Assembly: GCA_021848555.1 (NCBI GenBank)
Contig: JAJZUN010000174.1
Coordinates: 1-6,394 of the forward strand
From: Pseudomonadota bacterium
Lineage (GTDB): Bacteria; Pseudomonadota; Gammaproteobacteria; Burkholderiales; SG8-39
Length of the DNA: 6,394 nt
Direction of reading: 5' to 3'
The notes below the pieces were generated by a model that saw nothing but the letters and a program-made list of their open reading frames with translations, ran no database searches and was not told the DNA's origin. Below are positions 1-4,747 of the stretch, in pieces (within the stretch, counting starts at the first letter, position 1; each line of letters begins with the position of its first letter). The position numbers and the translations under genes are program-made.

Positions 1-129
1 CTTTTGTCAGTGCGGAGGCTGTCGGACGGTGTCGGTCGATGACGTTTGGTTACGTTTGAGGTCGGCTATGTTGTTGATTTTGTTGGGGCTGTCGGCGTGC
101 GACGGCTCGGCTCGGGCCTTGAGCCTCCT
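1..129. other. G/T-rich flank left of the tRNA segment, with short direct repeats
   Basis: No convincing gene is visible here. The 9-mer GGCTGTCGG occurs at 17-25 and 87-95, TGTCGG also at 30-35, GGTCGG at 60-65, and ACGTTTG at 42-48 and 52-58, a 10-bp period. The + strand at 44-95 is rich in G and T. The 5' half of a tRNA-Asn should lie here if this were a chromosome-element junction, but no D-arm or matching 5' acceptor strand is present. The repeats could be recombinase or accessory-protein binding sites, or simply repetitive composition. A short frame crosses this stretch but has no support as a gene. Confidence 0.4.
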
Positions 130-174
130 CTGTTAATCCGCAGGTCCCTGGTTCGAGCCCAGGTCGGGGAGCCA
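130..174 (+). tRNA. 3' part of tRNA-Asn(GTT), attachment-site fragment
   Basis: The match to tRNA-Asn starts exactly at the anticodon loop (CTGTTAA, 130-136; anticodon GTT, 132-134). It continues through the 3' anticodon-stem strand TCCGC (137-141), the variable loop, a perfect T-stem CCTGG/CCAGG (147-151 and 159-163) around TTCGAGC, the 3' acceptor strand TCGGGGA (164-170), discriminator G and encoded CCA (172-174). The 5' neighbours CTCCT cannot form the anticodon stem and there is no D-arm, so this is not a functional tRNA by itself. Such 3' fragments are the usual identity block of elements that integrate into tRNA genes, and the adjacent recombinase gene supports that role. The fragment is also protein-coding on the minus strand. 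Confidence 0.9.
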
Positions 175-1755
175 ATCATGCCTGAAAGTGGGCACCTTAC
201 CGAAGGTGCCCATTTTTTTGCCCGCAGCCGCCTCGAGCGCGGCCGCCTTGCGGCCCTGCATGAGCACCTTCTCGCCGTCGTAGATGATCTCGGAGACCAG
301 CGCCTGCAGGTAGGCCTTGGGAAACCCGTTCGAGCGGTCCAGGAGGCGTGAGCGCATGCTGGTCGCGAAGGCCGCCAGCTGGGCGTTGCTGAGAGCCGAC
401 AGCGGAGACGCCTCGGCCTGCTTCGAGCGAGCCATCTCGCCGAGCACGGATTCCCGCTGGGCCTTGAGCGCCTGCACCCGCTGGCCGAGCATGTCGTCCA
501 TTGGGATCAAGCCCCGCTCGACAGCCTCGTAGAGCCGATTCAGGCCCGTCTCCAGCTCGTTGAGCTCCCGCTGCATGGCCTGCACGGCCGAGCCTTGCTT
601 GCCACGCGACGCTTCCAGTTGCGCTTGAAGTTCCTTCAGCATCGCCTTCAGGCGTTCCGGCGTCAGCACCTTGTCCGCAAGCGCCGTCAGCACCAGGTTG
701 TCCAGTTTCTCCGTCGGTATCGCGGGCGTGGTGCAGGCCTTGGAGTGCTGGCCGATGCGGGTGTTGCACTTGTAGTACCTGTACTTGCCGCCCTTGCCGG
801 TCATCAGGGTCATGCCCGCACCGCACACGCCGCACTTGAGCAGCCCGGTCAGCAGGGTAGGGGAGTTGACCACGCGTGCAGGAATCACCGCCGGCGAGCG
901 CGCATGCCGCCGTGTTGCGACGGCCTGGAAGGTCTCGGCCGACACGATCGCCGGCACCGTGACCACAATCCATTCGTCCGGAGCCTTGCGCTCCCTGGTG
1001 CGATTTGCGGTCTTGTTGAAGACGTATTCGCCCTTGTAGACCGTGTCGCAAAGCATCGAGTGCACGCGGGTTCGGGTCCACTTCGCGCCTCGTAGCAGCA
1101 CGCCGCGTTCGTTGAGGTGGGCCGCGATCTGCTTGGATCCCACCTCCTGGCCGTGCAGGCCGTGCTCGTACAGGTCGAAGATCTGGCGGACGATCGCAGC
1201 CTCGGTCTCCTCGATCTCCAGCCGCTTCTTCCTGCCGGCCTTGCCCGTGGTGTTCTCCACCTCGACGGGCTTGTAGCCGAAGGGAGGGCGCGAGCCGTTG
1301 AAATAGCCTTGGCGGGCGTTCTCCTGCATCGACCTTAGCGTGTGTTTGCCGTTTTCCTTGCTCTGGTATTCGTCGAAGGTCGAGAAGATGCGGCGGATCA
1401 TCTCGCCCATGGCGTCGTCGCTCGTGGGCTGCGTGATCGAGATCAGGCGAACCCCGGACTTCTTCAGGATCCGCTCGTACAGCCCCAGCTCGATCGCATC
1501 GCGGAAGAATCGCGACAGGCTGTGCACGACGATCGCGTCGTAGGGAGCCGGCTTCGAGGTGGCCTCGCTGATCATCTGCTGGAACACCGGCCGACGGTCG
1601 TCCGTCGCCGATGCCCCCGGCTCGACGTACTCGCGTCCCACTGCGTGGCCGTTTCGCTCGCACCAGACACGCATCTGCCTGAGCTGGTCGGGAATCGATA
1701 GATCCTTGTCGGCTTGGCGCACCGTGGAGACGCGCGCGTAGAGGGCAACAGCCAT
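133..1755 (-). CDS. Large serine recombinase (site-specific integrase)
   Basis: This 540-aa protein should integrate and excise the element by serine-mediated double-strand exchange. The N-terminal resolvase domain (about 3-148) has YARVST with catalytic Ser10 and Arg8, and the conserved HSLSRFFRD segment (78-86). A Recombinase-type DNA-binding domain (about 155-285) follows, with GYKP and a helical KQIAAHLNERG stretch. A zinc ribbon has Cys308, Cys311, Cys330 and Cys341. Residues about 365-440 are charged and helical, consistent with the coiled coil used for synapsis control. The length fits the family. The ATG at 1755 is supported by GAGGAG at 1764-1769, 8 nt away. The tail WLPDLGSNQGPAD plus stop is the antisense of the tRNA-Asn fragment, and the residues just before it are encoded across the terminator hairpin. 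No frameshift or loss of key residues is visible, so the enzyme looks intact. The target tRNA is inferred from the overlap. Confidence 0.95.
   Translation of the reverse strand: MAVALYARVSTVRQADKDLSIPDQLRQMRVWCERNGHAVGREYVEPGASATDDRRPVFQQMISEATSKPAPYDAIVVHSLSRFFRDAIELGLYERILKKSGVRLISITQPTSDDAMGEMIRRIFSTFDEYQSKENGKHTLRSMQENARQGYFNGSRPPFGYKPVEVENTTGKAGRKKRLEIEETEAAIVRQIFDLYEHGLHGQEVGSKQIAAHLNERGVLLRGAKWTRTRVHSMLCDTVYKGEYVFNKTANRTRERKAPDEWIVVTVPAIVSAETFQAVATRRHARSPAVIPARVVNSPTLLTGLLKCGVCGAGMTLMTGKGGKYRYYKCNTRIGQHSKACTTPAIPTEKLDNLVLTALADKVLTPERLKAMLKELQAQLEASRGKQGSAVQAMQRELNELETGLNRLYEAVERGLIPMDDMLGQRVQALKAQRESVLGEMARSKQAEASPLSALSNAQLAAFATSMRSRLLDRSNGFPKAYLQALVSEIIYDGEKVLMQGRKAAALEAAAGKKMGTFGKVPTFRHDWLPDLGSNQGPAD
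189..219 (+). terminator. Intrinsic terminator behind the tRNA-Asn segment
   Basis: A 10-bp perfect stem (189-198 with 203-212, core GGGCACCTT/AAGGTGCCC) encloses the tetraloop ACCG and is followed by seven T residues (213-219). It starts 15 bp after the CCA, so it would end a tRNA-Asn transcript running rightward. It lies inside the 3' end of the oppositely oriented recombinase gene, where it would also block antisense transcription. In the other direction the tract is poly-A before the stem, so it should not terminate recombinase mRNA in the usual way. Confidence 0.85.
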
Positions 1756-1757
1756 GT

Positions 1758-1964
1758 TCAGTTCTCCTCGGGCGTCTCGGCCGTGGTCAGCAGCTCGCGC
1801 AGAAGATCGGGCAGGATGCCCGACACCGCTGCGATCTCTGCTGCGCTAGGCGCCGCTCGATCATCGAAGGGGAAATCTACCGCAAGGACATGCTTCCTGG
1901 TGGCAGAGGTTTGCCGTGGTGGGCGGGTGCGCCGGTCGATGGTCTTTTTTTCCATCGCCAGCAC
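1758..1964 (-). CDS. Small hypothetical protein coupled to the recombinase
   Basis: This frame encodes 68 aa from GTG at 1964, or 65 aa from the in-frame ATG at 1955. I do not recognise the family. The N-terminus is strongly basic (EKKTIDRRTRPPR). The C-terminal half is predicted helical, with an APSAAEIAAVSG segment followed by LPDLLRELL and an acidic end. It ends 2 bp before the recombinase ATG, and its last codons supply the recombinase ribosome-binding site, so the two are probably co-transcribed and translationally coupled. Small basic proteins beside integrases are often directionality factors or transcription regulators, but that is only context. No strong ribosome-binding site precedes either start, so the exact N-terminus is uncertain. 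Confidence 0.6.
   Translation of the reverse strand: MLAMEKKTIDRRTRPPRQTSATRKHVLAVDFPFDDRAAPSAAEIAAVSGILPDLLRELLTTAETPEEN
1764..1769 (-). promoter_or_regulatory. Ribosome-binding site of the recombinase
   Basis: GAGGAG on the minus strand lies 8 nt before the recombinase ATG and inside the last codons (Glu-Glu-Asn-stop) of the upstream 68-codon gene. It fixes the recombinase start and implies that translation of the small gene affects access to the recombinase start. Confidence 0.75.
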
Positions 1965-2027
1965 AGATCGCGAGCCAAAACAAAATCGGAGGGCGCGTGA
2001 TCTGGCTACTTGCGGTCGAGGGGCGCT

Positions 2028-2050
2028 CCCTTCCCCGGGTAGGGGAAGGG
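2028..2050. repeat. REP-like palindrome
   Basis: Perfect 9-bp arms CCCTTCCCC (2028-2036) and GGGGAAGGG (2042-2050) surround a 5-nt loop, followed by a further G-rich run. There is no T tract, so it is not a standard terminator. The minus-strand translation reads PSPRPSPTRGRE, the kind of spurious peptide that dispersed proteobacterial palindromes often give. It is most likely a repetitive extragenic palindrome lying between the recombinase operon and the structured element to its right. Confidence 0.6.
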
Positions 2051-2108
2051 CGGGGGGAAGGGGCCGCCTGCGCGGTGCTCGTGTTCAAGCGAGGCATGGC
2101 TGGTAGCG

Positions 2109-2260
2109 GAAGGTGCTTGCGGCGTCGGGGCGGCGCTCCAGCAGCTCCCGCAAGAGGCATGCCGTCAAGGGCGGGCCGCAGGCCCGGGCGCCAGCCTTCA
2201 CCCTTTACGGCATGACGCGGGAGCTAGGCTGAGCGTTGTCCCGATGCTGCAAGCACCCTC
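2109..2260 (+). ncRNA. Candidate structured RNA: long multi-helix hairpin
   Basis: The outer helix pairs 2112-2138 with 2231-2257: 27 consecutive pairs, 22 Watson-Crick and five G-U (2121, 2124, 2130, 2132, 2133), with no mismatch. Further helices stack inside: 2140-2142/2228-2230, 2143-2151/2217-2225, 2158-2165/2207-2214, 2167-2171/2201-2205, and an apical GGGCC-GCA-GGCCC hairpin (2173-2185). All five non-Watson-Crick pairs are G-U only in the + strand transcript; on the minus strand they would be A-C mismatches. This favours a + strand RNA, or a folded + single DNA strand. No reverse transcriptase, group II domain V motif or clear promoter is visible, so the class is unknown. It starts about 13 nt beyond the stop of the minus-strand 288-aa gene and could instead act as a 3'-end structure for that mRNA. 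Confidence 0.5.
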
Positions 2261-2272
2261 GTCAGCGCACGC

Positions 2273-3139
2273 CTACGAGTCCGACTCGTCCCGGATTTCA
2301 GGAGTCAGCGGCTGGATGATGCGGCCCAGTTCCTCGGCGGAGAGCGCCGGGAAGTGATGCCAATCCTTCGGATCCAGGCGAACCCAGTCCCGAGTTGGCT
2401 TGCGGAAGCGCCACTTCGGCACGATAGTCCGGGCGAAATCCTTGCGCCATTGGGCCAGCACGGGCTCATGGCACAGCACCACGATATTGTCGAATTTGCG
2501 CTCGGAACGCCCGGCCAGTGCGCCTCGGTAGTAGGCGCAGAACAGGTCGATTTCGCGCTGATTCTTGCGGGAATACTCGACCTCCCCCCAGAGCGTGATG
2601 GTCCCATCCGGCTGGCCCTCCTCCGCATGCTGCTGGATGGCAATGTCAGGGATCTTCGCCGGGCGCTGGTCCAGCGGCACGCGCTCCAGGTCGTCCGCCA
2701 GGAGGATGGACTTGATCGGGCTGCCCGCCTGGAAGGTGCGAATCAGGGCACGCTGAACTTCGAAGTCATGCAGGAACCGGGCTTCGCGAATGCGATGCTC
2801 TGGCCGTGCTGGCAGGCTCCAGCCCGACGCGAGGCTGCGGGCGATGGGGCCATGGACGCCACGGGTGATCTCGGGCCAGCAGCGGTGGAGGAGCGCGAGG
2901 CCCTCGCTGCCCAGGGTCACGTAGTAGCGGACCGGGGAGAAGGGGCTGGCGATCGTGTGCTCTACCAGCAGCTTGCGATTGATCATCTGACGGATCAGGC
3001 CGTTCCCACCCAGCAGTTGATCGATGAGTGTCGCGGCCGTCCAGCGCAGGCGCGCCACCCAGAGCGTGGCCGTGAGCGTCTTCTCCCAATGGCGGGCGTG
3101 CGTGTTGATGTGATGGTGTTCAAGAGGCAGGTTGTTCAT
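2273..3139 (-). CDS. Replication-relaxation (Replic_Relax)-like protein
   Basis: This is a complete 288-aa protein with no signal peptide or membrane segment. Residues about 20-85 look like a winged helix: a helical LRWTAATLIDQLLGG segment, a recognition-like LIRQMINRKLLVE, then the wing-like YYVTLGSEGLALL. The second half has HDFEVQRALI (124-133), AKIPDIAIQ (161-169) and LWGEVEYSRKNQ (183-194), then an aromatic helix with CAYYRG. The order winged helix, PD, beta-strand ExE resembles Replic_Relax proteins of mobile elements and a PD-(D/E)xK-like fold, with Asp165, Glu186, Glu188 and Lys192 as candidate active-site residues. The ATG is supported by GGAG 7 nt upstream. A role in plasmid-like replication or mobilisation is inferred from family resemblance and element context. 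It could also be a winged-helix regulator with a dead nuclease domain. Confidence 0.7.
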   Translation of the reverse strand: MNNLPLEHHHINTHARHWEKTLTATLWVARLRWTAATLIDQLLGGNGLIRQMINRKLLVEHTIASPFSPVRYYVTLGSEGLALLHRCWPEITRGVHGPIARSLASGWSLPARPEHRIREARFLHDFEVQRALIRTFQAGSPIKSILLADDLERVPLDQRPAKIPDIAIQQHAEEGQPDGTITLWGEVEYSRKNQREIDLFCAYYRGALAGRSERKFDNIVVLCHEPVLAQWRKDFARTIVPKWRFRKPTRDWVRLDPKDWHHFPALSAEELGRIIQPLTPEIRDESDS

Positions 3140-3153
3140 GTAAGGGCTCCGTA

Positions 3154-3169
3154 TGCCGTGTTGTCGGCA
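3154..3169. promoter_or_regulatory. Inverted repeat in the leader of the 288-aa gene
   Basis: TGCCG (3154-3158) and CGGCA (3165-3169) form a perfect 5-bp dyad with a 6-bp centre, 3 bp upstream of the GGAG ribosome-binding site of the minus-strand gene. It could be an operator, possibly autoregulated by that protein's winged helix, or an mRNA hairpin that affects translation. I could not identify convincing -10 and -35 boxes. Confidence 0.35.
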
Positions 3170-3182
3170 ACCCCTACAGTCA

Positions 3183-3302
3183 TCAGGTCAGATTAAATTC
3201 CCCTGGGCCTCCTGGCCCTGCTGCTGTGGCCATGAGCTTGGCCACTGGCGTGGTAGCCCAGCGGTCAATCCAGAGGCCTTGGCCGCCCAAACCCAGAGGC
3301 AT
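3183..3302 (-). CDS. Possible small protein (39 aa), unrecognised
   Basis: From ATG at 3302, this frame encodes a peptide starting MPLGLGGQGLWIDRW and ending GEFNLT. It has two Trp, aliphatic residues and balanced codon use, unlike the Arg/Pro/Gly-rich translation of the same frame further upstream. The frame stays open upstream to 3824, but that part crosses the GC-rich hairpin block and does not look like protein. There is only a weak AAGAG-like ribosome-binding site. The peptide could be a genuine small protein, the 3' end of a decayed gene, or chance. It ends 44 bp before the start of the 288-aa gene. Confidence 0.2.
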   Translation of the reverse strand: MPLGLGGQGLWIDRWATTPVAKLMATAAGPGGPGEFNLT

Positions 3303-3335
3303 GACGACTCTTCGGGTCGCTCTGCGCCCCTGCGC

Positions 3336-3437
3336 GTCCTGGAGTCGACCGTGCCCCTCTCGCGCCAGCGGGCGCTCGCCGCCTAGGGGCGGACGGTGCA
3401 CTTGACGGGCTGGACGCCCGTCATCCGCCTCCAGGAC
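3336..3437. other. Nested hairpin module in GC-rich intergenic DNA
   Basis: A closing 9-bp inverted repeat GTCCTGGAG/CTCCAGGAC (3336-3344 with 3429-3437) encloses a second structure. There GGCGGA (3388-3393) pairs with TCCGCC (3424-3429) and stacks on the perfect hairpin TGACGGGC/GCCCGTCA (3403-3410 with 3416-3423), leaving a 9-nt bulge CGGTGCACT that contains the palindrome GTGCAC. An alternative hairpin, CCGCC/GGCGG around TAGG (3379-3392), competes for the same bases. Such nested pairing with a defined bulge suggests a protein-binding DNA site or structured RNA. No gene is supported on either strand. Confidence 0.45.
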
Positions 3438-3489
3438 TTGCCTTCGCTCGCCTGCGGCTCGCTGCGCGCTGCGATGCAGCTTGCGGCCC

Positions 3490-3605
3490 CCCGCGCAAAC
3501 GCGCGGGCAAAAGCCTTCGCTGACTGCGCTCGGACGTGCCTGGCGGCCCGCCCGAGCTGGCCCTGGACGGGGGCCTTGCGGCCTCGCGAAGCCTTTTGCC
3601 CGCGC
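3490..3605. repeat. 20-bp long-range inverted repeat with a competing local hairpin
   Basis: Segments 3501-3520 and 3586-3605 are inverted repeats matching at 19 of 20 positions, separated by 65 bp. The sole mismatch is C3514 against C3592. The left arm can instead fold locally: CCCGCGC (3490-3496), AAAC, GCGCGGG (3501-3507) is a perfect 7-bp hairpin. The two foldings are mutually exclusive. Inside the large loop, GGCC-TTGC-GGCC forms a hairpin whose minus-strand loop is GCAA, a GNRA tetraloop. This may be an origin-type or switch-like structure. The function is unknown. Confidence 0.5.
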
Positions 3606-3840
3606 CTTCGGCTGGGGGCGGGGCTTCGCCCCCCACTCGTGGACCGAGCGCCTGGGGGCGCTCTGCCTCCCCTGGCTGTGGTCGCTGCCGCTCCCGTCGC
3701 CAGTGTCCGGCTCCACGGCGGCTCCCCCCAGGCCGCCGCGCTGGGGCGCGTCGGCGGGTCCGAGCTGGACGCCCGGCCCCCGCTCCGCGGCTCCCCCGCA
3801 ACTCGCCTGAGGCGACTTGCCCAAATCCTCGAGCGCGACC
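3606..3840. other. Continuation of the GC-rich hairpin cluster
   Basis: Local hairpins include GCCTTCGGC (3604-3612, a C(UUCG)G-type loop), GGGGC-TTC-GCCCC around 3620-3632 (minus-strand core GCGAAGC, known as an unusually stable DNA hairpin), GAGCGCC-TGGG-GGCGCTC (3646-3663), GGCGGC/GCCGCC (3717-3722 with 3732-3737) and TCGCC-TGA-GGCGA near 3804-3816. Open frames exist on both strands only because stop codons are rare in such GC-rich DNA; their translations are low-complexity Arg/Pro/Gly/Ala. I see no supported gene. Confidence 0.45.
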
Positions 3841-4225
3841 GATCCGCTCCAGCCGAGCGCGCGCGATATGCCCGTGGTCGGTCTGATGTTTCCGCCGGTA
3901 CCCGTCTAGAGCCTGTCTCGCCGTGAGCAATCGATACAGTCACCGACATCCCTTGATTTACAAACCAATCGCACCTCGGCTGTCCGACGGCCCTAAAGCG
4001 GGGCGAACAGCCGTTCCACCAGCGTCTTGGGGGCGAAGGCTTGGTAAAAACGCTAATGGGGAGCCTGATGTCACTACCAGTCGCGTGCCGCTTGTCTTGT
4101 AGCAGCACGCATTGCTTACCTCCCCCAAGTCAGCTGAGGGGCAGACCTCGTGCTTCACGAGCCCTGCCCGTGGCTGGCCACGCTGGTTTACATACATTAG
4201 GGGAAAAGGTCTGTACTATCGCAGA
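3841..4225. other. Intergenic region with three hairpins, no supported gene
   Basis: Hairpins are CGGCTGT/ACAGCCG (3977-3983 with 4007-4013, extendable by 2 bp beyond one mismatch), GCGTGC/GCACGC (4083-4088 with 4105-4110), and a two-tier stem of GGGCAG/CTGCCC (4139-4144 with 4164-4169) over CTCGTG-CTT-CACGAG (4147-4161). A minus-strand frame (3958-4197, 79 aa, from MYVNQRGQPRAG) crosses all three but resembles no family I know. In another minus frame, FYQAFAPKTLVERLFAPL lies between close stop codons and could be a remnant gene end. Base composition falls from very GC-rich to moderate across this stretch, which probably marks a junction between DNA of different origin. Confidence 0.4.
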
Positions 4226-4244
4226 GACCGCAATTGATGCGGTC
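4226..4244. promoter_or_regulatory. Perfect inverted repeat upstream of the lipoprotein gene
   Basis: GACCGCA (4226-4232) and TGCGGTC (4238-4244) form perfect 7-bp arms around ATTGA, ending 28 bp before the lipoprotein ATG. This suits a repressor operator or a leader hairpin. A weak promoter may lie just upstream (TTTACA at 4187-4192, TACTAT at 4214-4219), but the 21-bp spacing is too long for a good sigma-70 site. Confidence 0.4.
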
Positions 4245-4272
4245 GTAACAACAAATCTCCAAATGAAAGAAC

Positions 4273-4503
4273 ATGAAAAAATTTCTCATGCTTGCTTGCT
4301 TTGCGGCACTCGGCGGCTGTGCAGTGAACCCCGTCCAGTATCAATACATGAAGCAAGGCGGCTCCCCGTACGATCGAACCACCGACCTCTCGCAATGCCA
4401 ATATCAGATTCAGTTACATAAAGTGCCAGCCGAGAGCGCGCCCGACATGTTGCGTCTATGCATGCAGGGCAAAGGCTGGCGGCTACAACAGGTTTCGAAC
4501 TGA
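4273..4503 (+). CDS. Small two-cysteine lipoprotein, unrecognised family
   Basis: This is a complete 76-aa protein. It begins with a short lipoprotein signal: Met-Lys-Lys, a hydrophobic core FLMLACFAAL, then the lipobox LGGC with Cys16 as the predicted lipidated residue. The mature part of about 61 aa has one pair of cysteines, Cys42 and Cys63, in a QCQYQIQ...LCMQGKGWRL arrangement. This resembles many small periplasmic proteins in which such a pair forms a disulfide and the C-terminus carries G-W/Y. Residue 17 is Ala, not Asp, so sorting to the outer membrane is expected in Gram-negative bacteria. The ribosome-binding site is weak (GAAAG, 4265-4269). It is probably a single-gene unit; a 223-bp gap separates it from the ATPase. 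I cannot assign a function. Confidence 0.75.
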   Translation: MKKFLMLACFAALGGCAVNPVQYQYMKQGGSPYDRTTDLSQCQYQIQLHKVPAESAPDMLRLCMQGKGWRLQQVSN

Positions 4504-4747
4504 TAGACGCTACGAGTCGAGCGTGCCGCCAGGACGGGAATGCTCAGCGACGGCATCTCGGCCTGAGCGGACGCTGGGAATGGCTCGTGGCAGTAGCCGC
4601 TATGCCGCAGGCACCAGTCACCGGTAGCATCGACCGTATCCGCGGGGCAAGCTTGATCAAGAGTAGGAGCCTGCATTAAATCAGGGCGCTTCCTAGCTCT
4701 ACGTTGGGCCGCAAATCCCAATCGCTATGCAAATTATGGGAGAGAAA
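4504..4747 (+). promoter_or_regulatory. Intergenic region with a possible ATPase promoter and palindrome
   Basis: A candidate sigma-70 promoter has TTGATC (4654-4659), 16 bp, then TTAAAT (4676-4681). The -35 element lies inside the perfect palindrome CTTGATCAAG (4652-4661), a possible operator. GCTCAG/CTGAGC (4542-4547 with 4563-4568) could form a hairpin after the lipoprotein gene, but there is no T run. The ribosome-binding site GGGAG (4738-4742) sits 5 nt before the ATG at 4748 and is the best start evidence for the ATPase. No gene is supported in this interval. Confidence 0.35.

Noticed and set aside
197..1663. 488-aa minus-strand open frame inside the recombinase.
   Set aside because: It is a shadow of the recombinase in another frame, rich in Arg/Gly/Ala with no recognisable domain.
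2109..2260. Retron msr-msd RNA as identity of the long hairpin.
   Set aside because: There is no reverse transcriptase gene in the window and the end repeats do not show a recognisable retron layout; left as an unknown structured element.
2354..3196. 280-aa plus-strand open frame opposite the Replic_Relax-like gene.
   Set aside because: It is antisense to a better supported gene with a good ribosome-binding site and recognisable motifs.
3383..4108. Long open frames on both strands of the GC-rich block (up to 241 aa).
   Set aside because: Translations are low-complexity Arg/Pro/Ala/Gly, run through hairpins, and exist on both strands at once because stops are rare at high GC.
4703..4709. GTTGGGC before the ATPase resembles an integron core site (GTTRRRY), hinting at a gene cassette.
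   Set aside because: No matching RYYYAAC inverse core or attC-like fold was found in 4504-4702, and no integron integrase is present.
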